This document shows positions 53,979 through 63,800 of a stretch of DNA of 64,000 nt, in pieces. The DNA lies in the NCBI GenBank assembly GCA_963727415.1, contig CAVSGF010000002.1, positions 1,116,001 through 1,180,000 of the forward strand, in the 5' to 3' direction. The stretch comes from DASQPR01 sp963727415. Its GTDB lineage: Bacteria; Actinomycetota; Actinomycetes; Mycobacteriales; Micromonosporaceae. A program made the translations under genes and the position numbers. Every line of letters starts with the position of its first letter. The first letter of the stretch is position 1. The notes under the pieces were generated by a model. It was not told where the DNA came from. It did no database searches and saw only the letters and a program-made list of their open reading frames with translations.

Positions 53979-56339
53979 TCACGGGCTGGGGCTGGCGCTG
54001 CCTCCCGGCGACAGGGGCGCCGACGAGCCCGATGTCGCCGATGATGACGACGGCGGCGGTGACGGAGCGGGCGCGCATGACGGGTCCGCGGTCCAGGTGG
54101 TCGAGCGGGAAAGCCCGGCGATGGTCACGGTCACGGTGCCGCCGGCGGTGACGGCGTGCGTGACGACGTCGACCACGTTCGGGCCCACGGCGTACGTGCG
54201 CGGTGCGGTGGTACCGCTGCCGATCTCGTCACCCATCCACGACACGCCGCCGCCGGCCACCGGCGCGGTGCTCACCGTCACCGTCGCGGTCACCGTGACG
54301 GTGCAACTGCCCGCGACGGCGTTTGTCGCCGCGACCGATAGCGCGTCGATAGTTCCGGTGGCCGACGGCGGTGACGGTGTCGTGGGCGGCTTGGCCTGCG
54401 TGGTGGCGCTGACCGTCCCGCTGCTGCCGGACACGTTGTTGGACGAGTCGTACGCCCGGACGAAGTATGAGTGCGTGGACTTCGCGGCCAATCCCCTGTC
54501 GATGAACGAGGTCCTGGTCACCGAGGCGATCTTGTGCCCGTCACGGAACACGTCGTAGCCGGCCACGCCGATGTTGTCATGCGATGCCGACCAGGCCACT
54601 TCGATGGTGGACACGCCGGTACCCGTCACGTGCAGTCCGGCGGGAACCGAGGGAGGTGCCGTGTCGGCGGCCACCAGGGTGGTAGCCGATATCGGTGAGC
54701 TGCTCGATGACTTGTTGCCGCTCTTGTCGAAGGCGACAACGGTGTACTGATAGGTGCTGCCAGGGCGCAGATCCGAGTCGGTGAACCCCGGATCGTAGGT
54801 GGTGCCGACCTCGTGGCCGTTGCGATGCACGATGTAGCCCGCCACTGACGTGTTATCGGCTGACGCGTTCCAGTCGATCGACACGGCCGTCCGGGACCGG
54901 CTGATGATCCGCAGGCCGGTCGGTTGCGTCGGGGCCAGGACATCCTTGGATCCGTTGTGGGTTGCGGGGACGGATGGCCCGGTGTTCACGATCGCCGAGT
55001 GGTTGTGCCCGGGCGCGGCCCGCGATGAGGAGTCCTGGCCGGTCAGCCTGCTGCTGGCCGCTAGCAAGCCGGTGCCCAGCAACACGGTTATCCCGACCGC
55101 GGTCAGGGTCCGGGCCGGCCGGCCGAATCGCCCGGCCAGCGCTCCGCGCCGGTGCCGGTCCGGCCCGTCCGCCGCCGACGTCGCGACGCCGGCGGCGGTC
55201 CGGGCAACCTCTGCCTCGACGATGAACGCGGCCGAGCCGACCGGCGCGTAGATCTCGGCCTCCGCGGTCGGCGATGGAATGTCCGGGCGGACCATGATGG
55301 TGCCGCCGGCCGAGGGCATGCCGGCCGCCGCCCCGGCCGCCGGCACGTTGCCGTCGCCGTCGCCGTCGCCGTCCCCGCCACTCCCGGCGGGCCGGGGTGC
55401 GGAACCCACCGCGTACGCGTCCAGCATCGCGGCGGCCACCACCCCCGCCCGCCCGCCGGAGTTCGCCGCTGCCGCGGCCGGACCGCCCACCAAGCGGGCC
55501 ACCCGGTGCGAGAGCTGGGTCAGGCCGTTCTCCTCCCACGTGATACCAAAGGCATCGAGGGCGGCCAGTTCCAGCTCATCGAGCATTGGCATGGCGTGCA
55601 TGGACCGCCGTGACGGCTGGTGAGACAGTTCCTTGGCCAGCATTCGGCGAATCCTGTCGGGCAGTTCCGGCGCGAGGATCGCGGCTATGCCCGCGTCGTC
55701 GGTCAGCCCGCTCTCACCCAGCAGTCGGCCGGCCGCGGTACGCGGCAGCATCCCAGTGATGGTCTCGGTCAGCATCACCGCGGCCGCGAACACGTCGGAG
55801 GCGGGGGTCGCCGGCAGCCCCGCCCACATCTCCGGGGCCATGTAGCGAGGATCGCCTGGTTGAGGCGAATGGCGCTTGGCGCGGACCGCCAGGCCGACAT
55901 CGACCACCTTCGGAGTGGCGTCGGTGGTGATGAGCACGTTTTCCGGCCGCAGATCGCGATGCGCGATGTGGTTGCGATGCGCCATGGCGAGAGCCATCAG
56001 CGTGCACTTAAGGATGTAGCAGGCCGACTCCGGCTTGAGCGGGCCGCCGTTGAGAAGCGCGCGCAGGGACGGCCCGTCAACCATTTCGGTCACCACCGCA
56101 CCGGTGCCCGGGCCGTCGACAAACTGGTAGATCCGGGCCAGGTTGGGATGGTCAACGCTGGCGAGCGAATCGATATCGTGCCGGATGTCCGCGGCCGCCC
56201 GGGCGCGGAAGACCCGCTTCGACAGGTACTTGATGGCGACGTCGGACCCGGTGGCGGCGTCATGAGAGAGCACCACTGTGCCGGTCGCCCCCGAGCCCAG
56301 CACGCGTACCGGGTCAAATCCCGGCGCTCTCCACGCCAT
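53979..56339 (-). CDS. Receptor-type Ser/Thr protein kinase with two extracellular fibronectin-III domains
   Basis: The 786-residue protein has a PknB-like kinase domain (residues 8-265): Gly loop VLGSGATGTVVL, VAIKYL Lys, catalytic loop HRDLRPENVL and KVVDVGLAV. The last replaces the usual DFG by DVG, and K in HRDLKPxN is R. A low-complexity linker (DGDGDGDG) follows, then one membrane helix near 410-430 (LTAVGITVLLGTGLLAAS). Two fibronectin type III modules (about 470-660, each with WSASHDN/WNASADN and GYxVxRxGH) and a Thr/Val-rich C-terminal domain with a Pro/Ser tail complete the protein. GGAG before ATG 56339 supports the start. It probably senses wall or polysaccharide signals; this is inferred. 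Confidence 0.88.
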   Translation of the reverse strand: MAWRAPGFDPVRVLGSGATGTVVLSHDAATGSDVAIKYLSKRVFRARAAADIRHDIDSLASVDHPNLARIYQFVDGPGTGAVVTEMVDGPSLRALLNGGPLKPESACYILKCTLMALAMAHRNHIAHRDLRPENVLITTDATPKVVDVGLAVRAKRHSPQPGDPRYMAPEMWAGLPATPASDVFAAAVMLTETITGMLPRTAAGRLLGESGLTDDAGIAAILAPELPDRIRRMLAKELSHQPSRRSMHAMPMLDELELAALDAFGITWEENGLTQLSHRVARLVGGPAAAAANSGGRAGVVAAAMLDAYAVGSAPRPAGSGGDGDGDGDGNVPAAGAAAGMPSAGGTIMVRPDIPSPTAEAEIYAPVGSAAFIVEAEVARTAAGVATSAADGPDRHRRGALAGRFGRPARTLTAVGITVLLGTGLLAASSRLTGQDSSSRAAPGHNHSAIVNTGPSVPATHNGSKDVLAPTQPTGLRIISRSRTAVSIDWNASADNTSVAGYIVHRNGHEVGTTYDPGFTDSDLRPGSTYQYTVVAFDKSGNKSSSSSPISATTLVAADTAPPSVPAGLHVTGTGVSTIEVAWSASHDNIGVAGYDVFRDGHKIASVTRTSFIDRGLAAKSTHSYFVRAYDSSNNVSGSSGTVSATTQAKPPTTPSPPSATGTIDALSVAATNAVAGSCTVTVTATVTVSTAPVAGGGVSWMGDEIGSGTTAPRTYAVGPNVVDVVTHAVTAGGTVTVTIAGLSRSTTWTADPSCAPAPSPPPSSSSATSGSSAPLSPGGSASPSP

Positions 56340-56642
56340 CTCACTCTCCGTCACATATCGCTGCACTGACCGCTGCGATAGTGCGCTTGCCGGGCGCGCT
56401 TCGACAATGGATCTGTCAGACAAACTTCACCGGATCGGACGCGGATCAGCTGGTGGTCCACTTCGGATAGCGGGCGCCGGTGGCGATGTTCCGGTACGCG
56501 AGAGCCAACGCCGTCGACGGGGACCAGGCCAAGCGCCTCTACGGCCACTTCGCCGGTGGCCACCTCGCCGGTGGCCTCGTCGGGGCGCTTCTGAGACCGG
56601 TCACACAGTCATCCCACGTTGATCGCGACATAGATTGGCCAG
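56340..56642. other. 303-bp divergent spacer
   Basis: This holds the promoters of the receptor kinase (minus) and the LLM gene (plus). On the minus strand TTGTCG-N18-CACTAT is a possible kinase promoter. GCCGGTGGCCACCTCGCCGG near 56560 is a short internal duplication. No gene is seen. Confidence 0.5.
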
Positions 56643-57704
56643 GTGAAGCTCTCCGTACTGGACCTCATGACCGTTCGGACCGGCCAGGCCACGGGCGATG
56701 CGCTGGCGGCCACGCTGGCCTTGGCCCGGCGCGCCGACGAACTCGGATTCCACCGCTACTGGATGGCTGAGCACCACAACATGCCGTCGGTTGGGTCGAC
56801 CAGTCCGCCGGTACTGATCTCCCTGATCGCGGCGCACACGCGGCGGATCCGGGTCGGCTCCGGCGGCGTAATGCTGCCGAATCACTCGCCGCTGATCGTG
56901 GCCGAGCAGTTCGCGCTGCTGGAGGCGTACGCTCCCGGCCGTATCGACCTGGGCATCGGCCGGGCGCCGGGTAGTGATCCGGTGGTTACCGCCGTTCTCG
57001 GCCGTGGCGACGAGCCGGTCCGGGAATTCGGCGACAACATCCGTACGGTGCGGCGGCTGATGTCGCCGGATGGCGCCACCGTGCTGCTCGGTGGTGACCG
57101 CGAATACCAGCTGCGAGCCACCCCGGCGGCGGCGACGGTGCCGGAGATCTGGCTGCTCGGCTCGTCCGACTACTCCGCGGCGCTGGCCGCGGCGCTCGGC
57201 CTGCCCTATGTCTTCGCCTCACACTTCTTCGCCGGTGCCGGAACCGAGCGAGCGCTGGATCTCTACCGTGGCCAGTTCCAGCCCTCGGAGGCCCTGGCCG
57301 CGCCGTTGACCTTGATCACCGTGAACGCGATGGTCGCCGACACCAGCGCCGAGGCGGAGGCACTGGCCCGACCGCAACTGCTGCGGATGGCATTCATGCG
57401 GACCGGCCGTCCGATGATGCCGTTACCGACGGTGGAGGAGGCGGCCGAGACGTCGACCACGCCGGTGGAGGACGAGCTGATCGCGGAGATGCGACAGGCG
57501 TGGATCATCGGCGAACCGGACTCCGCCTACCAGCGGATCGAGGACTTCGCCAAGCGGTTCGGCGCCGATGAGGTGATGGTGTCGGCGGTCGGCTCCGCGC
57601 ATCAAGGAGAGGATCTCCGACGGTACGCCGCCCGGGAGCGCACGCTGGAGTTGCTGGCCTCCCGCAATCTCGTCAAGCATCCGCCGGGTGCTGCCACACG
57701 CTAG
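56643..57704 (+). CDS. LLM-class flavin-dependent oxidoreductase (luciferase-like)
   Basis: The 353-residue protein begins VKLSVLDLMTVRTG (GTG start) and shows the group 1 luciferase-like pattern. It has GFHRYWMAEHHNMPSVGSTSPPVL, RIRVGSGGVMLPNHSPLIVAEQF, RIDLGIGRAPGSDP and EIWLLGSSDYSAALAAALGLPY. This is the MsnO8-type class common in bacteria, using FMN or F420 with an unknown substrate. The start lies right at the conserved strand. The SMP-30-like gene follows on the same strand after 52-97 bp, with a hairpin between. Confidence 0.88.
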   Translation: MKLSVLDLMTVRTGQATGDALAATLALARRADELGFHRYWMAEHHNMPSVGSTSPPVLISLIAAHTRRIRVGSGGVMLPNHSPLIVAEQFALLEAYAPGRIDLGIGRAPGSDPVVTAVLGRGDEPVREFGDNIRTVRRLMSPDGATVLLGGDREYQLRATPAAATVPEIWLLGSSDYSAALAAALGLPYVFASHFFAGAGTERALDLYRGQFQPSEALAAPLTLITVNAMVADTSAEAEALARPQLLRMAFMRTGRPMMPLPTVEEAAETSTTPVEDELIAEMRQAWIIGEPDSAYQRIEDFAKRFGADEVMVSAVGSAHQGEDLRRYAARERTLELLASRNLVKHPPGAATR

Positions 57705-57725
57705 GAGGACCTGGCTTTTGATGGG

Positions 57726-57777
57726 GTGATCGCGAAAGGTTGACCACGCGATAGCGATGGCAACGCTTCGCGATCAC
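57726..57777. repeat. 52-bp palindrome-ended element overlapping a start region
   Basis: GTGATCGCGAA (57726-57736) is exactly inverted at 57767-57777. The ATG at 57757 of the next gene lies inside the loop. It could be an RNA hairpin acting on translation, a transcript terminator of the LLM gene, or a copy of a dispersed palindromic repeat. Confidence 0.65.
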
Positions 57778-58830
57778 GATTCCAGCGTCCACAATGCAAG
57801 AGTGGCGACGACACACGGACGTTACCGGGCACCCCGGCTGATAGCCCCGGGTCGGGCCGAGGCCACGGCTCCGCCAGATCCCGGTGGCGTGTGGGCACCG
57901 GACGATCTGAGACTGGATACGTTCGAGCTGTTCGGCCTGCCTGCCGGCCGGGGTCCCGAAGACGTCGTGGTCGACTCGGAAGGACGGCTGGTGGCCGGCG
58001 GCGAGGACGGCACCATTTGGCGATGGCCGGCCGGCGCCGATCCGGGCGTGCCACCGGAGCCGGTGGCAAACACCGGTGGCCGTCCCCTCGGGGTGGAGAT
58101 CGATCCGCGCGACGGCACGCTGATCGTCTGCGACGCGTACCGTGGCCTGCTCCGCATCGATCACGCCGGCACACTCACGGTGCTCGCCACCGACGTCGCC
58201 GGATCGCCCATCCGCGTCTGCAACAACGCCGGCGTGGCCGCGGATGGGACGATCTACTTCTCGGACAGTTCGGCGCGGTACCCGCTGTCTGACTGGAAGC
58301 GGGACCTGCTCGAACATCGCCCGAATGGGCGGCTGCTGCGCCACGATCCGGCCACCGGCGACACCGATCTGGTGCTGGATGAGCTGTATTTCCCCAACGG
58401 CGTGGCGCTCAACCCGGACGAGTCGGCCATCTACCTCGCGGAAACCACCACGCATCGGTTGATCCGGGTGCCGCTGGACGGCGGCGCGCCCGAGGTGATC
58501 GCGGACCTGGCGGCGTACCCGGACAACGTCTCCGCCGTTGGCGACGGCACTTACTGGATCGCGTTGCCCAGCGCGCGGCTGCCGGTGCTGGAACGGTCGC
58601 TGCCGGATCCGGGGTCGCGCCGGATGGCTGATCTTCCACCGGGTGCCGCCACGCCAAGACCCGCACGGTACGGGCTGGTGGCGCTCGTCGACTCCGATGG
58701 TGACGTGCTGCGAACCCTGCACGGCCCATCCGGCCGATTCCGCATGATCACCGGGGTCCGGCAGCAGGGCGACGTGCTGTGGCTGGGCAGCCTGACCGAG
58801 TCTGGCGTGGCCCGGGTGCTTCTGCACTGA
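57757..58830 (+). CDS. SMP-30/gluconolactonase/strictosidine-synthase-like protein
   Basis: The 357-residue protein is a six-bladed beta-propeller of the strictosidine-synthase/SMP-30 kind. It has GPEDVVVDSEGRLVAGGEDGTIWRW, PLGVEIDPRDGTLIVCDAYRGLLRID, CNNAGVAADGTIYFSDSS, LYFPNGVALNPDESAIYLAET and YPDNVSAVGDGTYWIALPS. The metal-binding Glu, Asn and Asp of lactonase members fall in these motifs. It likely hydrolyses a lactone. The first 15 residues are encoded by a palindromic element and look unlike the family, so GTG 57802 may be the real start. It may be co-transcribed with the LLM gene upstream and the P-loop kinase downstream (48-bp gap). Confidence 0.85.
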   Translation: MATLRDHDSSVHNARVATTHGRYRAPRLIAPGRAEATAPPDPGGVWAPDDLRLDTFELFGLPAGRGPEDVVVDSEGRLVAGGEDGTIWRWPAGADPGVPPEPVANTGGRPLGVEIDPRDGTLIVCDAYRGLLRIDHAGTLTVLATDVAGSPIRVCNNAGVAADGTIYFSDSSARYPLSDWKRDLLEHRPNGRLLRHDPATGDTDLVLDELYFPNGVALNPDESAIYLAETTTHRLIRVPLDGGAPEVIADLAAYPDNVSAVGDGTYWIALPSARLPVLERSLPDPGSRRMADLPPGAATPRPARYGLVALVDSDGDVLRTLHGPSGRFRMITGVRQQGDVLWLGSLTESGVARVLLH

Positions 58831-58878
58831 TCAGGGGGAGCGATTCGATGATCTGCACGTGGCCGGCCGACTGCTGAT

Positions 58879-59445
58879 ATGGCACGGATCGCCATCCTCG
58901 TCAACGGGCTGCCGGGTGCCGGCAAATCGACGCTGGCCGAACGCCTGACCGGGCCGCTTGACCTCCCGTTGCTCAGCAAGGACATCGTCAAGGAGGCACT
59001 ATCGGCGGTTCTCGGCTTCGTTGCCCCGGACGGCCGGCCACAGCGCAGCTGGAGTAGGGCGCTGGGTGCCGCCGCTACCGAGGCACTGTGGGCCCTTCAG
59101 GCAGTGACGCCACACGGCGCGATCCTGGAGTCGTTCTGGCGGCCGGAGTTCCTGGACCTGGTAGTAGCCGGGATCGAGCGGTCGGCGACGGAATCGACCA
59201 TCGAGGTGTGGTGCGACGTGCCGTTGGAGCTGGCGCGCCGCCGGTACGAACAGCGATGGCCGCGCGACGCGATCCACGGCGCGTTGCTCGACGATGCCGA
59301 GTGGGCCGCGATCGCCGCCAGCCGGCCGTTGGGGCTGGGCCCGGTGATCCAGGTCGACACCAGCAAGCCCGTTGACGTGGCCGAGATCGCTGACCGGATC
59401 CGCCGGTTGACCGCCATCGCCGATCTGGCGCGGCCGGAGGGCTGA
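58879..59445 (+). CDS. P-loop AAA_33-type kinase
   Basis: The 188-residue protein starts ARIAILVNGLPGAGKSTLAERL, a Walker A of the small-molecule/nucleoside kinase type, then LLSKDIVKEALSAVLG and GAILESFW. The lid region LELARRRYEQRWPRDAIHG and a C-terminal VIQVDTSKPVD strand follow. This is the pattern of chloramphenicol-phosphotransferase or gluconate-kinase-like AAA_33 proteins; the phosphate acceptor is unknown. ATG 58879 matches the first conserved strand. It is downstream of the SMP-30-like gene on the same strand. Confidence 0.86.
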   Translation: MARIAILVNGLPGAGKSTLAERLTGPLDLPLLSKDIVKEALSAVLGFVAPDGRPQRSWSRALGAAATEALWALQAVTPHGAILESFWRPEFLDLVVAGIERSATESTIEVWCDVPLELARRRYEQRWPRDAIHGALLDDAEWAAIAASRPLGLGPVIQVDTSKPVDVAEIADRIRRLTAIADLARPEG

Positions 59446-59504
59446 GCGCCGAGACGGCGGGCACGACTCGATATGGCGCAGCCGCCGGATGTGGCCGGCC
59501 TCGG

Positions 59505-59555
59505 ATATGGCCCTGATCCCGATACGGCCCTGATCCCGATACGGCCCTGATCCCG
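59505..59555. repeat. 17-bp x 3 tandem repeat
   Basis: ATATGGCCCTGATCCCG is followed by two exact copies of ATACGGCCCTGATCCCG. The array lies in the spacer between the P-loop kinase and corA, about 60 bp past the kinase stop. Confidence 0.93.
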
Positions 59556-59700
59556 GCGCTCCCCGCGGGTCCCGATGCGCCGATTGGGGCCTCGAACTCC
59601 GCCGCTTCCGCTCTGGTCCGGGTACCGGCCGCGATGGGAAGATCGCATGAGTCCCGATGGGACTTGTCATGACGATGGCGTGCCGGAGGGAGGCGGGTGC

Positions 59701-60813
59701 GTGAGCGGTGCGGGTGGCGCCCGCCAGCGGGTTTACCGGTGGGTGGGCCCGGTGCGGCGGGCCGTCGCGTTCATCCGCCCGGCCGGCGGCGTGGCCGGCA
59801 TGGAGCACGATGACGACGCGGACCATCGCTGGCTGGTCGACTGCGCGGTCTACGCGGGCGGGCATCGGCTGCCCGCGAAAGTGGGCTTCCGCAACGCGCT
59901 GGCGGTCGCGCGCGACTTTGACGGGTTCGTGTGGCTCGGCGTGCACGATCCGACCGAGACCGAGTTCGCTGCCGTCGCCTCGGCGTACGGCCTGGATGAG
60001 CTACTGGTCGAGAAGGCGGTCACGACGGGACATCGGCCGCGGATCGAGCGCCATGGCGACGTGATCCTGTTCATCCTGCGCACGACGAGCTACGTGGAGC
60101 ACTCCGAACTCACCGAAACCTCCGAGGTGGTGGAGACCGGTGAGGTCCTGATCGTGCTCGGCCGGCGGTTCGCGATCACGGTACGGCACGGCGCGCCGGG
60201 CGAGCTGACACCGGTGCGCGTCGAACTGGAGCAGCGGCCAGATCGATTGCGCTGGGGACCGTGGGCGGTCGCCTACGCGGTCTGCGACCGGCTGGTCGAC
60301 TCGTACCTGGATGTGGCCGAGGAACTGGAGGACGATCTGGACGCGCTGGAAGACGACGTCTTCGCGCGGGTCACGAGCGACAAGATCGCGCACATCTACC
60401 AGCTCAAGCGCGAGATGAATGAGTTCAAGCGCGCGGTCGCCCCGCTGCAGCGGCCGATGGCGTCGATCATCGACGGGTTCGACCTGGACAAGCAGATCCG
60501 CCGGTACTTCCGGGACGTCAACGACCACCTGCTGCGCGTGGTGGAGCGGGTCACCTCGTACGACGATTTGATCAACTCGATTCTGCAAGCGCGGCTGGCG
60601 CAGGTCTCGGTGGCGCAGAACAACGACATGCGCAAGATCGCCGCGTGGGCGGCCATCGCCGCGGCGCAGACCGCGATCGCCGGAATCTACGGGATGAACT
60701 TCGATTTCATGCCCGAGGAGCACTGGAAGTACGGGTATCCAGCGGTGCTGCTGGTGATGTTTATCTGCGCGTACGTCTTGTACCGGGGATTCCGGCGGTC
60801 CGGCTGGCTGTGA
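59701..60813 (+). CDS. corA: Magnesium/cobalt transport protein CorA
   Basis: The 370-residue protein has a large cytoplasmic N-terminal alpha/beta funnel domain (HRWLVDCAVYAGGHRLPAKV, WLGVHDPTETEFAAVASAYGLDELLVEKAV). The long stalk helix follows (DLDALEDDVFARVTSDKIAHIYQLKREMNEFKRAVAPLQ). Two C-terminal membrane helices are separated by the YGMNF pore signature (AIAGIYGMNFDFMPEEHW) and end with the basic FRRSGWL. It forms a pentameric channel for Mg2+ or Co2+. I chose GTG 59701 because GGAGGGAGG lies just upstream; ATG 59647 would add 18 residues of Gly-rich sequence. It is convergent with the ABC transporter gene. Confidence 0.92.
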   Translation: MSGAGGARQRVYRWVGPVRRAVAFIRPAGGVAGMEHDDDADHRWLVDCAVYAGGHRLPAKVGFRNALAVARDFDGFVWLGVHDPTETEFAAVASAYGLDELLVEKAVTTGHRPRIERHGDVILFILRTTSYVEHSELTETSEVVETGEVLIVLGRRFAITVRHGAPGELTPVRVELEQRPDRLRWGPWAVAYAVCDRLVDSYLDVAEELEDDLDALEDDVFARVTSDKIAHIYQLKREMNEFKRAVAPLQRPMASIIDGFDLDKQIRRYFRDVNDHLLRVVERVTSYDDLINSILQARLAQVSVAQNNDMRKIAAWAAIAAAQTAIAGIYGMNFDFMPEEHWKYGYPAVLLVMFICAYVLYRGFRRSGWL

Positions 60814-60881
60814 CCGGACAGTCGACGGTCGGCCAACCGCCGGGCGGGCAATCGACGGCCGGCGAACCGCCGGCCAGCCAG

Positions 60882-63800
60882 TCAGCGCGCGGACGCGGCC
60901 AGGCCGCCACTGAAGATCTCCCACTGCGCCGCGTACCGGCCGCCAAGCGCCAGCAGTTCCTCGTGGGTACCGTCCTCGACCACCCGGCCGGAGTCGAGCA
61001 CCACGATTCGGTCCGCCCGCGCGGCGGTCGTCAGGCGATGGGCGACGACCAGGGTGGTGCGGCGTCCGGCAAGCGCGTCCGATGCCCGGATCACCGCGCT
61101 CTCGGTGGCCAGGTCGAGCGCGGCTGTCGCTTCGTCCATGATCAAGATGTCCGGATTCGACCAGCTGCGCTCGGGCCAGCGCCAGTAGCTGCCGCTGCCC
61201 GGCCGACAGGTTCCGGCCCCGGCCGGCCACCTCGTGGTAGATAGCCGCCGTCCAGCCGGGCGATCATCTCGTGCGCGCCGACCGCACGGGCGGCCGACTC
61301 CACCTCGGCATTGGTGGCGTCTGGCCGGCCGTATGCGATCGCGTCGCGGACTGTGCCCGGGAACAGGTACGCCTCCTGCGGTACGACGCCGATGCGATGC
61401 CGGTAGGAGGCCAGGTCGTAGTCCCGCACGTCCACCCCGTCGACGGTGAGCGATCCCTGTGTCACGTCATAGAACCGGGCCACCAGCTTGACCATGGTGG
61501 ACTTGCCGGCCCCGGTCTGCCCGACCAGGGCCACCGTTTCGCCCGGGGCCACCGACAGTGTCACGCCACGCAGCGCCTCGTCGGCCTCCGTTCCCGTAGC
61601 GGAAGTGCACATCGTCGAAGGCGATCTCGCCCGCGCAGCCGGGCCGGAGGCGTCACCACCACGGGATCGGCGGGCGCCGGGGTCGACGTCGGGGTGCGCA
61701 GCAGGTCCCGGATCCGGCGCCAGGCCGACCATGGCTTGCTGGTAGCTGTCGAAGACCTGGGACATCTGCTGCACCGGCGCGAAGAACATATCGATATAGA
61801 GCAGGTAGGCGATCAGCGCGCCGGCGGTCAGCGCGCCGTTGCCGACCAGCGCGGCCCCGACGATCAGCACCGCGGCCGATGCGAGGTCCGACAGCAGCTG
61901 CAACGAACGGGAAGTACGTGGCGATGTACCGCTGGGCGCGCAGCCGGGACACCCGGTAGGCGTCGCTGTGATCGGCGAAGCGCCGCTGGTTGTGCGCCTC
62001 CCGGCGGTACGCCTGGGCGACCCGCATGCCGGCCACGTTCTCCTGCAGATCGGCGTTGACGATGCTGACCTTCTCGCGGGCCTCGGTGTAGGCGCGGGAG
62101 GACTTGGACCGGAAGATCAGCGTAGCGACGAACATGAACGGCAGCACGGCGAGCACCACCAGGGCCAGCTCGAGGTCGAGCACGAGCAGGGCGACCAGGA
62201 TGCCGACGAAGGTGAGGAGGCTGACCGCGGTGGTGGTCAGGCCGGTCTGCAGGAACGTCGAGAAAGCGTCAACATCGGTGGTCATCCGGGTCATGATCCG
62301 CCCGGACATCTCGCGCTCGTAGTAGTCGAGCCCGAGCCGCTGGAGATGCGCGAAGATCTTCAGCCGCAGGGTGTAGAGGAATCGCTCGCCGGTACGGCCG
62401 GTTACCCGGACCTGTCCCCAATTGATCAGCCAGTCGGCGGTCACGACGGCGAGGGCGATCAGTGAGACGGTCCAGATCACGCTCAGCGTGTCCTTGGTGA
62501 CGCCGTCGTCGACTCCGGTGCGGATCAGTACCGGTAGCGCCAGAGTCGCCATCGCATCGAGAGCGACCAGGAAGAACGCCAGCAGCAGCGGGCGTACCAG
62601 CGGTCGGATCAGCTTCTTCAGGGTGAAGTGCGCATCGGCCGCCCGGGCGGTCCGCTCGTCCACGTCGGGCACATCGTTGGCCGGTGGCAGCGCGTCGACG
62701 GCGGCAAGCAGTTCCGGTGTCGCCGGCATGCTGGCCATCATGTCCATGGCGCCGCCACCGATGCCCGCCCGCGATCCGCGGACCCGGCCGCCCATACCGA
62801 TCCGGGCCTGGTCGAGCTTGGTGCCGCCGGCCGGTGCGGCGCGGGCGTAGTCGGGCGCCCTGGATTCATCCCAGAGGTTCTCGTCGGTGGTGACCTCGAG
62901 TTCTCCGGCGTCGATCCCCTCGGCATCGTCGCCGGGGCCGGACAGCAGTAGCCGGTACAGCGGGCAGCGTTCCTCAAGCTCGGCCGGCGTACCGATGTCG
63001 ACCAGGCGGCCGTCATCGAGCACGGCGACCCGGTCGGCCAGTTCCAGTGTGGAGCGACGGTGAGCGATCAGCAGCGTGGTACGGCTGGCCATGACCCGGT
63101 GCAGGGTGGCGTGGATCTCGGCCTCGACCCGGGCATCGACCGCCGACGTGGCGTCGTCGAGGACCAGCAGCCGGGGGTCGGTGATGAGGGCCCGGGCCAG
63201 GCGCGACGCGCTGCCGCTGGCCGCCGGACAGCGTCAGGCCCTGCTCGCCGATGACGGTGTCGTAACCGTTCGGCAGGGCCATGATGAACTCGTGTGCCTC
63301 GGCGGCCTTCGCGGCCGCGATCACCTGCTGGTCGGTGGCGTCCGGTCGGCCGTACGCGATGTTCGCGCGCACCGACTCGGAGAACAGGAAGCTGTCCTCC
63401 ATGACCAGGCCGATCGCCGCCCGTAGCGATTCGATCGTCAGGTCCCGCACGTCGTGGCCGCCGATCCGGACGGCCCCGCCCCGGACGTCGTAGAAGCGGG
63501 GCAGCAGCATTGAGATCGTCGACTTGCCCGAGCCGGAGGTGCCGACGAACGCCACCGTCTCGCCAGCCTGTACGTGGACGCTCAGCTCCCGCAACACCGG
63601 CCGGCTCGCGACGTAACCGAAGGTGACGTCGTCGAGTTCGATACCGGGCGCGGCATCGGCGGGCAAGGCCACGGCGCCGGGCTTCTCGGTGATGATCGGC
63701 CGCGAGTCGATGACCTCGAATACCCGGATCACGCTGGCTCGTGCCTGCTGGCCGATGGTCAGCAGGTTGGACAGCATCCGGACCGGCCCGACCAGCTGTG

